DNA of 64,000 nucleotides. It comes from JAHJDR01 sp964609965 (GTDB taxonomy: Bacteria; UBA10199; JADGCS01). The notes under the pieces are model-generated. The model was not told the DNA's origin, ran no database searches, and worked only from the letters and a program-made list of their open reading frames with translations. Below are positions 17,265 through 25,197 of the stretch, piece after piece. Each line of letters begins with the position of its first letter. Positions within the stretch are counted from its first letter, which is position 1. The stretch is taken from positions 21,249 through 85,248 of the forward strand of contig CAZSTS010000009.1 of assembly GCA_964609965.1 (NCBI GenBank). The letters run 5' to 3'. The translations under genes and the position numbers were made by a program.

Positions 17265-18035
17265 ATGAAGAAAACAAAAAAAATTTTTTTTTATTTTATT
17301 CTGCTTCTAGTTCTTGGGTGGGTTGTCCGGGCGTTTTTCTATGAGCCGTTCAAAATTCCCTCAAAATCAATGCTGCCTACTTTGCTTAAAGGTGATTATG
17401 TTTTTGTTTCTAAAATCGCATACGGAATAAAAGCTCCTTTTAGCTCAAAATGGGTTTTAAAATTCAAAAGCCCCAAACGTGGGGATGTGATTGTTTTTAA
17501 ACATACAGCAGATAGTCGATATTACATAAAACGAATAATGGGTCTGCCTGGAGATGTTGTTTCGACCAAGGGTGGCCTTTTATCTGTCAACAATCAATCC
17601 CTTAGGTCTCAAAACATCAACGTGCTTAAATCTAGCCCTAATGATAGATGTGTTGCTGCAGTGTCTGCTGATTCAAATATCCCAAAAGAGCTTTTACCAG
17701 TGCCTTATTTTCGAGGGCACAAAAAATATCAGATTCAAACTGAAACAGTATTAAATTCAAATCCACATTATATTCAGAGAGAGAAAAAAGGATCTCAAGG
17801 CATAGAGTTTGAAGTCAAGGTGCCTGAAAATTCTTATTTTGTCATGGGAGATAACCGAGACAAGGCTGTTGATAGTCGGGTTTGGGGTGTTGTGTCGCAC
17901 AATAGTGTCGTGGGTAAAGCAGGCACTGTGTGGCTGTCTCTTGTTTCTGATTCCCTCAAATGCAAGAGTCCTTTTTCGAAGGACAGCAAATCATCGACAA
18001 TTCGTTGGTATAGATTGTGGAGAGATGTGATTTAA
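17265..18035 (+). CDS. lepB: Signal peptidase I (second copy)
   Basis: A paralogue of the preceding gene with all catalytic motifs intact: PSKSMLPTL with Ser35, YIKRIMGLPGD with Lys89, and GDNRDKAVDSRVWG (195-208). One N-terminal transmembrane helix (about 7-25) is present. The two copies share layout and length but differ widely in the periplasmic insert (about residues 105-185), which may change substrate preference. The start codon lies only 13 bases after the palindromic repeat and has no strong Shine-Dalgarno sequence. Confidence 0.95.
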   Translation: MKKTKKIFFYFILLLVLGWVVRAFFYEPFKIPSKSMLPTLLKGDYVFVSKIAYGIKAPFSSKWVLKFKSPKRGDVIVFKHTADSRYYIKRIMGLPGDVVSTKGGLLSVNNQSLRSQNINVLKSSPNDRCVAAVSADSNIPKELLPVPYFRGHKKYQIQTETVLNSNPHYIQREKKGSQGIEFEVKVPENSYFVMGDNRDKAVDSRVWGVVSHNSVVGKAGTVWLSLVSDSLKCKSPFSKDSKSSTIRWYRLWRDVI

Positions 18036-18040
18036 GTATT

Positions 18041-19009
18041 CTACTTGCTCTCGATCCAATGAATGAATTCGTTTTCGGGATCAAGACCGATTTTGATATT
18101 CCAATGACGGATTTTTTGAGTGATTTGAGGGACGAGATTATCGGTGATAAAGAAAATAAGATCGTCCACACGATCAGCTGACCCACCATCTTCATCAAAT
18201 AAAAATACAGGAAACTCATTTAAAAAATCCTTTGATGTTCGTTTGAGTCGAATGGTCTCGTTCACTGCAGCTAATAGAAAGTGTTTGCCCATGATATGCG
18301 CGTTTCGTGGCAGTGTTATGGGTGTTACATTAGGCGCATTATGAAAGTAGTCAATAAAAGCAGACTCATAAATCATGTCAAAGCCAATAGTGATAAGATC
18401 TCTTGTTGTGCCATTAGGGTTGTAGAGAGATACAAACTGTGTTTGTGTGAGAGGCTCCGCTGAAGCAGTGAGATACTCTTTTGAGATCACTTCATCCTGA
18501 ATGCGTTTACGGAAGACTGTGAGCTGCGATTGTGGGTATTGTCTCTTCTCACGATTTCCAGCAACATAATCTAGTGCAGAGAGATTGGGTTCGATCATGA
18601 TGCGAGAATAAAAATCATGAAATCCCTCAATATATTTAAGATCGTATGAATGCATCTCTACGATCTCGGCTTTAAGAGGGTCTGGCGCTGTTTCGTAAAC
18701 AAGTTTTTTATGGGTGAGCCTTGCGCGATGAGAAAGTTCTCGTAATTCATGAATAGGAACAATGAAGAAAAGACCAGCCACATTAAGCAGGCGTTTGCGA
18801 ATCATGATGCGGTCTTCTAGGGTGGCTTCCCATTTGTAAAAATCGACCAAATCAGAATAGAGCAATTCCATGAAGTTAGTTTTGGCCTTTTGAAAATTGG
18901 CTGATTTGGGATCTGATTGAACAACAAGTTCCTTAAGAAGGCTTTGCTCCTCAGTGCTGTAGTAAGGAAAATTATCCGAAATTGATTTATCTATTGAATT
19001 AGTTCCCAT
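18041..19009 (-). CDS. Hypothetical protein, mostly helical
   Basis: A 322-residue protein without signal peptide or membrane segment. It is rich in charged helices in its first half (ELRELSHRARLTHKKLVYE) and has a mixed C-terminal half ending in HWIESK. I recognise no domain. Notable stretches are FPVFLFDEDGGSADRVDDL and FVSLYNPNGTTRDLITIGFD. It is convergent with the second signal peptidase gene, with 5 bases between the stops, and is separated from pheA by 230 bases. It is probably a single-gene transcript. Confidence 0.75.
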   Translation of the reverse strand: MGTNSIDKSISDNFPYYSTEEQSLLKELVVQSDPKSANFQKAKTNFMELLYSDLVDFYKWEATLEDRIMIRKRLLNVAGLFFIVPIHELRELSHRARLTHKKLVYETAPDPLKAEIVEMHSYDLKYIEGFHDFYSRIMIEPNLSALDYVAGNREKRQYPQSQLTVFRKRIQDEVISKEYLTASAEPLTQTQFVSLYNPNGTTRDLITIGFDMIYESAFIDYFHNAPNVTPITLPRNAHIMGKHFLLAAVNETIRLKRTSKDFLNEFPVFLFDEDGGSADRVDDLIFFITDNLVPQITQKIRHWNIKIGLDPENEFIHWIESK

Positions 19010-19241
19010 AATACTTCTTTATTCTTCTTCGCCGAATATCTCGTAGCTTGCTACGAAAATAGAGGCGAAAAGAATCCTGCGTAGCCTTGGCGTAGCAGGG
19101 TGTGTAAGGCTTCGAAGAATGTCGCTTAATACTGAGCCACTTGTTGCGTAAAGCTCCATTATTGTTAGCCCTAGTTAAGTCCACGTCTTTTAGCCAGTGT
19201 ATGCTTGAAATTCAAGCAAATCATCCCTATGAGGGAGGTCT

Positions 19242-20315
19242 ATGAAAAAAGATAATAATATCGATAAAATACGAAAAGAAATTGATACCCTTGATAAAGA
19301 GCTTCTTAAGCTTCTTTCTGAAAGAGGGGCGAAGGCAAAAAAAATTGGAAAAATCAAAGAAGGTAAGGGCAAGAAAATATACGTGCCATCACGTGAAAGA
19401 CAAATTTTTAATCGCCTCTCACAGAGCAATAAAGGGCCTTATAATGAAAGAGCTATCCGTTCAATTTTTAGAGAAATCATATCTGCTACAAGGGCTTTAG
19501 AGCGACCCATTAGCGTGGCTTTTTTAGGGCCAGAAGCCACTTTTACCCATCAGGCAGCCACAGGGCACTTTGGACATGCGGCTGATTTTATTCCTCAAGC
19601 AGATATTTCGATGATATTTAATGAAGTCGAAAAGGGGGAGATTGATTTTGGTGTCGTGCCAATCGAAAATTCAACAGAAGGGGTAGTGAGTTACACTCTC
19701 GATAAATTTGTCGATTCGGATTTAAAAATTTGTTCAGAGATTATTGTTTCTGTTGATTTACATTTGATATCCGTGTGTTCCAAAATCAGTGATGTAAAAA
19801 CTCTTTATTCTCATCCTCAGGCATTAGCCCAATGTCGTAATTGGTTGGCAAGACATCTGCCTCATGTCTCTCTTAAAAACGTTGATTCAACGGCTAGTGC
19901 GGCAAAGGTTTTATCAAAGAATAAAAATGCAGCAGCCATTGCTAGTGATTTGGCTGCCAATTTTTATGGGCTCAATATTCTAGCCAGAAAAATACAAGAT
20001 TCGAAAAAGAATTTTACGAGGTTTCTTGTTTTAGGAAAAGAACAGGCAGGTAAAACAGGAAATGACAAAACCTCTATTGCTTTTGTGGCGAAAGATAAGC
20101 CAGGAATCCTTTTTCACCTTCTCAAGCCACTGGCTAATGCAAAAATCAACCTCACCAAGATCGAAAGTCGGCCTCTCAAAACAAAGGCCTGGGAATATAT
20201 GTTTTTTGTTGATCTTGATGGGCACTCTTCTGAAAAGCGCGTGCAAAAGGCGCTTGAAGGGTTGGAAAAAGAATGTATGCGTTTTAAAGTTTTGGGATCT
20301 TATCCAAAGGCATGA
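19242..20315 (+). CDS. pheA: Chorismate mutase / prephenate dehydratase (P-protein)
   Basis: A bifunctional enzyme converting chorismate to prephenate and then to phenylpyruvate for Phe synthesis. The N-terminal AroQ-type mutase covers residues 5-88 (IRKEIDTLDKELLKLL, then RERQIF). The dehydratase starts at VAFLGPEATFTHQAA (92-106), with VPIENSTEG (139-147) and the active-site NFTRF (257-261). A C-terminal ACT domain (about 277-350) has the ESRP motif (308-311) of Phe-regulated enzymes, so feedback inhibition by Phe is likely. A strong GGGAGG ribosome binding site sets the start. Confidence 0.97.
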   Translation: MKKDNNIDKIRKEIDTLDKELLKLLSERGAKAKKIGKIKEGKGKKIYVPSRERQIFNRLSQSNKGPYNERAIRSIFREIISATRALERPISVAFLGPEATFTHQAATGHFGHAADFIPQADISMIFNEVEKGEIDFGVVPIENSTEGVVSYTLDKFVDSDLKICSEIIVSVDLHLISVCSKISDVKTLYSHPQALAQCRNWLARHLPHVSLKNVDSTASAAKVLSKNKNAAAIASDLAANFYGLNILARKIQDSKKNFTRFLVLGKEQAGKTGNDKTSIAFVAKDKPGILFHLLKPLANAKINLTKIESRPLKTKAWEYMFFVDLDGHSSEKRVQKALEGLEKECMRFKVLGSYPKA

Positions 20316-20325
20316 TTTGTCCTTC

Positions 20326-20418
20326 TCCCCGTTGGGGAGACGGTGCCCAAAGGGCGGATGAGGGGCTGCCCCTCACCTGGTCCAAAGGACCACCCTCTCC
20401 CCAGAGGGGAGAGGGGTA
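20326..20418. repeat. GC-rich nested inverted repeats in the pheA-tyrA spacer
   Basis: Several adjacent short hairpins occur: CTCCCCgttGGGGAG, GAGGGGctgCCCCTC, TGGTCCaaaGGACCA and CCTCTCCCCagaGGGGAGAGG. Together they look like a REP-type mosaic element. It separates two genes of the same pathway and could fold in the shared mRNA. Confidence 0.75.
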
Positions 20419-20424
20419 TTAACT

Positions 20425-21282
20425 ATGAATAAATTTTATTTCAACCAAGCCACAATCATCGGCATCGGTCTCATTGGAGGATCTCTTGGCAGGGATCTTC
20501 TTAAAAAGAAAATTGCCAAAAAAGTTGTGGGAATCGACGTCGACCCAAAGACTCTTTCTTATGCTAAGAAGCAGGGCGTTGTTTCTCAAATATCAAAAGA
20601 CGATATTGAAACGCTCGAGGCAAGTGATCTTGTTGTTTTTGCCACTCCAGTTTGTACGCTTGAAGAACAGATCAAAGATTTTTCTGCTTTTATTTCAGAG
20701 AATGCTTTGGTGATTGATGTAGGGTCCACAAAGACGGATATTATTAAAGTGGCGGATAAAAGTTTCCAAAGCGGTAATTTCGTAGGGTGCCATCCCATGG
20801 CGGGCAGCGAGAAGTCAGGTGTTCGTGCTTCTGTTTCTGATCTCTTTGTTAACTCGCCATGCATTATTGTCCCAGGAAAAAAGACAAAGAAGAAGTTTAC
20901 TGATTTAGCAACAAGGCTCTGGAAAAAGCTTGGTGCTCAAACAGTTCTTATGAATGTGAAAGATCACGACAGTCGTTTGGCTGCGTGTTCACATCTGCCT
21001 CATATTCTCTCTTTTGCAACAATGCAGTCTGTTGGTAAGAAGATTCCAATGAAGGAGCTCAAAAAAATCGCTGGCCGCAGCTTCAAATCTTACACGCGTG
21101 TGGCAGGGTCTGATCCAAAGATGTGGACAGATATTTTTCTTCAAAACAAAACACACGCTTTAAAACAGATCTCTTTTTTCCAATCGCAACTTAATGATAT
21201 CGAAAAAGCCATCAAAAAATCTGATTCCAAGTGGTTGTATCAATATATAGAGAAGACTGCAAAACTATGGCGTGAGATGTAA
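20425..21282 (+). CDS. tyrA: Prephenate dehydrogenase
   Basis: It converts prephenate to 4-hydroxyphenylpyruvate in Tyr synthesis. The Rossmann fingerprint GIGLIGGSLGRDL (13-25) and the acidic residue binding NAD ribose (GIDVDP) are visible. The downstream motifs CHPMAGSEKSG and CSHLPHILSFA carry the conserved His residues of TyrA. The 285-residue length fits a monofunctional enzyme without an ACT domain. It lies downstream of pheA in the same direction. Its last 18 bases overlap the end of an antisense lipoprotein gene. Confidence 0.96.
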   Translation: MNKFYFNQATIIGIGLIGGSLGRDLLKKKIAKKVVGIDVDPKTLSYAKKQGVVSQISKDDIETLEASDLVVFATPVCTLEEQIKDFSAFISENALVIDVGSTKTDIIKVADKSFQSGNFVGCHPMAGSEKSGVRASVSDLFVNSPCIIVPGKKTKKKFTDLATRLWKKLGAQTVLMNVKDHDSRLAACSHLPHILSFATMQSVGKKIPMKELKKIAGRSFKSYTRVAGSDPKMWTDIFLQNKTHALKQISFFQSQLNDIEKAIKKSDSKWLYQYIEKTAKLWREM

Positions 21283-23169
21283 AGAAACATCATCCAAATA
21301 AATGTCCACGCTTTGCCCTGTATTGTCATTTAAAATAATCTTTAATTCATATGAGCCTTCGGCAAGAGAAATGCTATTCTGATAATTATATCCATTCAAT
21401 AAAGTATCAAAACTCACATCACCAATTGTTTCAGATGTTCCTAATCCAACATTATATACTTCAAAACTTAGATTGCTATTAGCGTCACTTACAGATGTTT
21501 GAGCGGAAATTGAAAATGTGTAGGTTCCTTCTTCTAATGCTGTGATTTCGAATTCGCTCGACGTAATTGTTCGCACACCAATGGTTCCTGTTCTCGTATG
21601 TCGCCACTTGTAAACTCCAGCCGTTACATTTTCGGCCACAAGATTCGCATACGTCGCTGTATCATCTGCGTTGCCATCTGTATCTGTCCACGACCAGAAA
21701 TTTGGAATAAATCTTACACCTACGAGCGCGCCATTATAGCTATCGGCCTTAGGTTTAAAGGCCTCAAGGCTTGGGTTTTTTATTTTATTTGTTTCAGTAT
21801 AGGTTTCTCCGTCATTAAATCCTTGAACTAAAGCTTCTGCATGATTCAGCCAGTACTGATAACCTCCGTAACCATTCTCATCCTCATAGCCATTGTAGTT
21901 TCCGTATTCGGCAATAGGAAAAGTTTCTCTTTCATCATCAGCATTAGGATAGATAATGAATCCTTTAGCGCCAGCTTGTCTGAGCATTACCCCTGCTAAG
22001 TAACTTACAGAAGTGTCAAAGTAGAGATCACCTGCATTGTAATTGCTGTAACCATAAACATATGTGAAGCTGAGCCAAGTCACAAGGTCTGTAAAATCCA
22101 TGTCAGTAATATTTTGTTCTAGGGCGTCGAGGTTTGGCAAGATGTATAAAGAGGGATTGGCAAAATCTCCTGAACCGTATTGCATGTATCCCTCAGTTCT
22201 TGATACTAAAGTTCCTTGATAGTTTGGTATCCACTCTATGGCGTTTAAGGGGAGTTCCTGATAAAAATAAACAGATGAATTTGCATCGTTGTTGTGAACA
22301 ATGTCTCTTAATTCTAAGCCTCTTTGCATCCATGCATCACGATAAGCAGTGTAGCCGATTCCTTCATCCACCACATTGCAGTTGCAGTCTTGTCCGGGAT
22401 CACCACCATTGTAATACCATTCTAAAACAGTGGGGTCATACCAGATTTCAACATCATAAAAAACGAGGTCTGCATTTGCCCTTGAAACAACATCAGTCGT
22501 ATTGGCCAAGGTGTTCTGCCACAAAATACCAGTGTATGTGGGGTCATTGGCTGCATCAAAGGCATTCCAATAGTCGCAGAGATTGCAATCTAGACAAGGG
22601 GCATCTAAAAACTTTGAATCATCATTTCCTGGTACAAGCTCATCAAGGCCTCCCCATGTGTAGTGGCCAGCAGTAATACCCAAGGCCAGAGTATAACCCT
22701 GATTTTCTAAATATTGTAATCCATCTTCGGCTAGGGAGTCAGGACGGAATGTTATTCCCGCATGGGTCATTCCCGTGTCCATCATTTCATCAACTGTTGT
22801 TAAGTCCTTCCCCTGCCAAAGATGATGCCCATAAAAAGTCATTATAAATTCTTCGCCTTCACCTTCGCCTTCTCCTTCTCCTTCACCTTCGCCTTCTCCT
22901 TCGCCTTCTCCTTCGCCTTCTCCTTCACCTTCTCCTTCACCTTCGCCTTCACCTTCACCTTCTCCTTCTCCTTCACCTTCGCCCCCATTCTCATTCTCTT
23001 CAGACTTTTCGGACTGGTCTGGCTCTTCGGACCAGTCTTCAGGATAGCTTTCATTTTCGATTGTATCTTCTTCAGTGTTTGCAGTTATGCTCGTGTCACA
23101 TTGAGATAAAAAGAGTGCAAAAATCATGAGAAGGAAAATGAGTGATATTTGTTTTAATATAGTGCCCAT
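21265..23169 (-). CDS. Large lipoprotein with Gly-Glu repeat linker and barrel-like domain
   Basis: I place the start at 23169, where MGTILKQISLIFLLMIFA leads to a lipobox ending in Cys24; the frame also opens upstream to 23232 without a better start. A Ser/Glu-rich stretch is followed by an uninterrupted Gly-Glu run of about 45 residues. The globular part begins at FIMTFYGHHLWQGKD and looks like a TIM-barrel hydrolase or sugar-binding fold (segments such as HAGITFRPDSL, DLVFYDVEIWYD, GAKGFIIYPNADDE). The last 150 residues resemble a carbohydrate-binding beta-sandwich (EGTYTFSISAQTSV, GSYELKIILNDNTG). The function is unproven; an outer-membrane glycoside hydrolase-like protein is plausible. 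Confidence 0.75.
   Translation of the reverse strand: MGTILKQISLIFLLMIFALFLSQCDTSITANTEEDTIENESYPEDWSEEPDQSEKSEENENGGEGEGEGEGEGEGEGEGEGEGEGEGEGEGEGEGEGEGEGEGEGEEFIMTFYGHHLWQGKDLTTVDEMMDTGMTHAGITFRPDSLAEDGLQYLENQGYTLALGITAGHYTWGGLDELVPGNDDSKFLDAPCLDCNLCDYWNAFDAANDPTYTGILWQNTLANTTDVVSRANADLVFYDVEIWYDPTVLEWYYNGGDPGQDCNCNVVDEGIGYTAYRDAWMQRGLELRDIVHNNDANSSVYFYQELPLNAIEWIPNYQGTLVSRTEGYMQYGSGDFANPSLYILPNLDALEQNITDMDFTDLVTWLSFTYVYGYSNYNAGDLYFDTSVSYLAGVMLRQAGAKGFIIYPNADDERETFPIAEYGNYNGYEDENGYGGYQYWLNHAEALVQGFNDGETYTETNKIKNPSLEAFKPKADSYNGALVGVRFIPNFWSWTDTDGNADDTATYANLVAENVTAGVYKWRHTRTGTIGVRTITSSEFEITALEEGTYTFSISAQTSVSDANSNLSFEVYNVGLGTSETIGDVSFDTLLNGYNYQNSISLAEGSYELKIILNDNTGQSVDIYLDDVSLHLTP
22846..22984. 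repeat. Hexanucleotide repeat tract encoding (Gly-Glu)n
   Basis: About 23 imperfect hexamers of type CCTTCT, CCTTCG and CCTTCA on the plus strand encode a Gly-Glu linker on the minus strand. The unit is a multiple of three, so slippage would change linker length without breaking the frame. Confidence 0.9.
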
Positions 23170-23311
23170 ACTATATGTAACTATTATCGCCTTATTTCGT
23201 TGAGAGTTGCGAAAAAAAAGCCGCCCCTGCAAAGCTCTAACGGCCCGATATTACAGAACAATGTTTGCCTCAAGATATTTCTTAATGGTTATTGGACTTT
23301 AAACGGCAAAT

Positions 23312-23317
23312 TATAAT
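23312..23317 (+). promoter_or_regulatory. Possible -10 box for aroA
   Basis: A perfect TATAAT lies 14 bases before the aroA ATG. The best -35 candidate, TTATTG with 17-base spacing, is poor. If used, the leader would be only a few bases long, which would fit the weak Shine-Dalgarno sequence (GAGA). Confidence 0.35.
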
Positions 23318-23331
23318 AGAGAATCAAAAGA

Positions 23332-24666
23332 ATGAACTATCAAACAAAAACATCTCAAGGCCTTAAAGGCGAAATCAGGGTTGCTTCAGATAAATCTATT
23401 TCACATCGAAGCTTAATATTAGCGGCTGTGGCCAATGGTGAGTCCAAGATCAGCAACCTTCTCTTAAGCGAAGATGTCTTGCGCACACTCACGATTATCA
23501 ACCAGCTTGGTGTAGAGACATCACATACAGCTTCTAATATTACAGAAAAAGATGAACTTATTGTTCAGGGCAAAAAAATTAGAGGATTAAGCGCACCAAC
23601 AGATGTTCTGTACTGTGGTAATTCTGGCACGACAATGAGGTTGATGTTGGGGTTATTAGCAGGTCAAAGTTTTTCAGCCACACTTACAGGGGATGATTCT
23701 TTAAACAAGAGACCCATGGATCGAATCATAGAGCCTTTACAGCTCATGGGTGCGGAATTCACATTAGAGGAAAAAGAAGGCAAGCGTCATATTTCAACAG
23801 TTCCCCAAAACAAATCAGATCAAGTGTTTCTTAAAGGCATTTCATATGAGCCTCCACTAGCTTCAGCTCAGGTTAAATCAGCTATTTTACTAGCAGGCCT
23901 CTATGCTAAGGGTATTACTTCTGTTACAGAGCCACACCTGTCTCGCAACCACACAGAGCTCATGCTCAAGTCTATGAGAGGAAAGATTACAATTAAAGAC
24001 CTCACAGCCAGCATTGATCCTCCTCAAAGGCTCAGGGCATTAAGCTTGAGTATTCCCGGTGATATTTCGAGTGCTGCTTTTTTTATTGTAGCAGCTCTCA
24101 TCACAAACAATTCAGAACTGCTTATCAAGCATGTTAGTCTCAATCATACGCGTGCGGGTATTATCGATGTTCTAAAATTTATGGGTGCCAAGATCGCTGT
24201 TGAGAACAAAGAGATTGTTCAAGGTGAAGAAGTTGGTGATTTACGAGTTTATTCATCAAAGTTAAGAAATATTTCTATTACAGGCAGTATTATTCCCAGG
24301 CTTATTGACGAACTGCCTCTTTTGGCTTTGGCGGCAGCTACGGCTCAAGGTAAAATGATTGTATCAGGAGCCAACGAACTCAGGGTAAAAGAGACAGATA
24401 GAATTAAGGCTACGTGTTCTGAATTAAAAAAGATAGGTGTCCAAATTGAAGAAAGAGAAGATGGTTTTGTGATTCAAGGAAATCCAGAGGGGCTAAAATC
24501 TCCAGAAGGACTTTGTTTTGAAAGCTTTGGAGATCACCGGATAGCTATGATGGAATCAATAGCAGGGCTTGTTTTGGATAAGCCAGTTACGATAGATGAT
24601 GTGAGCTGTGTAAACACATCATTTCCAACGTTCTTTCAATTATTAGATAAGGTAATTAATTCTTAA
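23332..24666 (+). CDS. aroA: 3-phosphoshikimate 1-carboxyvinyltransferase (EPSP synthase)
   Basis: This is the sixth step of the shikimate pathway, joining shikimate 3-phosphate and PEP. Visible family motifs are ASDKSISHRS (18-27, catalytic Lys21), GNSGTTMRL (96-104), KRPMDRI, ASAQVKSAILLAGLY and VKETDRIKA near the C-terminus. In the PEP-site loop the sequence is GNSGTTMRL rather than GNAGTAMRP, which resembles the class II (Bacillus-type) enzymes, so reduced glyphosate sensitivity is possible but untested. The 444-residue length is normal. It shares the pathway with pheA and tyrA but is separated from them by the antisense lipoprotein. Confidence 0.96.
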   Translation: MNYQTKTSQGLKGEIRVASDKSISHRSLILAAVANGESKISNLLLSEDVLRTLTIINQLGVETSHTASNITEKDELIVQGKKIRGLSAPTDVLYCGNSGTTMRLMLGLLAGQSFSATLTGDDSLNKRPMDRIIEPLQLMGAEFTLEEKEGKRHISTVPQNKSDQVFLKGISYEPPLASAQVKSAILLAGLYAKGITSVTEPHLSRNHTELMLKSMRGKITIKDLTASIDPPQRLRALSLSIPGDISSAAFFIVAALITNNSELLIKHVSLNHTRAGIIDVLKFMGAKIAVENKEIVQGEEVGDLRVYSSKLRNISITGSIIPRLIDELPLLALAAATAQGKMIVSGANELRVKETDRIKATCSELKKIGVQIEEREDGFVIQGNPEGLKSPEGLCFESFGDHRIAMMESIAGLVLDKPVTIDDVSCVNTSFPTFFQLLDKVINS

Positions 24667-24678
24667 AGGAGGCGTTTT

Positions 24679-24933
24679 ATGGCAAAGAAAACATCAGGCT
24701 TTATGAAGCCAGTTCAACCAGATGCAGCTTTAGCAGAAATTGTTGGTTCAAAACCAATTCCTAGAACAGAAGTTGTCAAAAAACTTTGGGTTTATATCAA
24801 AAAACATAAACTTCAAGATGCTAAAAATAAAAGAAACATCAATGCTGACGATAAACTTAAACCAGTGTTTGGTGGTAAAAAACAAGTGAACATGTTTGAA
24901 ATGACAAAGCTTGTTTCAAAGCATTTGAAATAA
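24679..24933 (+). CDS. SWIB/MDM2 domain protein
   Basis: This 84-residue protein is almost entirely a SWIB domain. The helix LAEIVGSKPIPRTEVVKKLW (19-38), then VYIKKHKLQD, KRNINADDKLKPVFGGKK and a final helix match the pattern. Bacterial SWIB proteins of this size occur in Chlamydiae and some deltaproteobacteria-like groups. In Chlamydia the domain is linked to DNA topology and chromatin-like functions, but the role here is unknown. A strong AAAGGAGG ribosome binding site and the 12-base distance from aroA suggest co-transcription, and a terminator follows. Confidence 0.9.
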   Translation: MAKKTSGFMKPVQPDAALAEIVGSKPIPRTEVVKKLWVYIKKHKLQDAKNKRNINADDKLKPVFGGKKQVNMFEMTKLVSKHLK

Positions 24934-24942
24934 AGACGCGCC

Positions 24943-25197
24943 TGCGCTCCTAGGCTCCTAAGCGCCTATGCTAAAATCCAAGTCATTTATTAAAGCCCTG
25001 TGGCCATGTGTTGGTTGCGGGGCTTTTTGTCGTATAACGTCGCTAAGCGTCTTATAATTAATAAAACAAGATGTCAGATGTTAAGATGCTGGGTACAGGT
25101 TCGCAGGGTCATGGGTTCGCTGGATCTTGAAAAGTTAATAATCGATAAATCGAATCTAGACGTAGGAGCGTAGGCTCATTGGTGCATAGGCGCGCTT
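24943..25197. repeat. GCGCCTATGC-type repeat fragments flanking a terminator
   Basis: GCGCTCCTAGGCTCCTAAGCG followed by CCTATGC (about 24948-24970) recurs in inverted, diverged form at 25161-25196. A related piece lies at 17196-17216. The 255-base gap holds no gene. Confidence 0.45.
24992..25028 (+). terminator. Terminator of the aroA-SWIB transcript
   Basis: AAAGCCC (24992-24998) pairs with GGGGCTTT (25019-25026), with inner pairing around GGCC/GGTT, and runs into TTTTT. It lies 59 bases after the SWIB stop codon. Confidence 0.8.

Noticed and set aside
20326..20418. Possible CRISPR-like array in the pheA-tyrA spacer
   Set aside because: The units are short palindromes of different sequence without equal spacers; no CRISPR array is seen anywhere in the window.
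22822..23109. Plus-strand frame with alternating Phe (FAFTFAFSFSF) pattern
   Set aside because: It is the antisense reading of the Gly-Glu hexamer tract of the lipoprotein gene and has no ribosome binding site.
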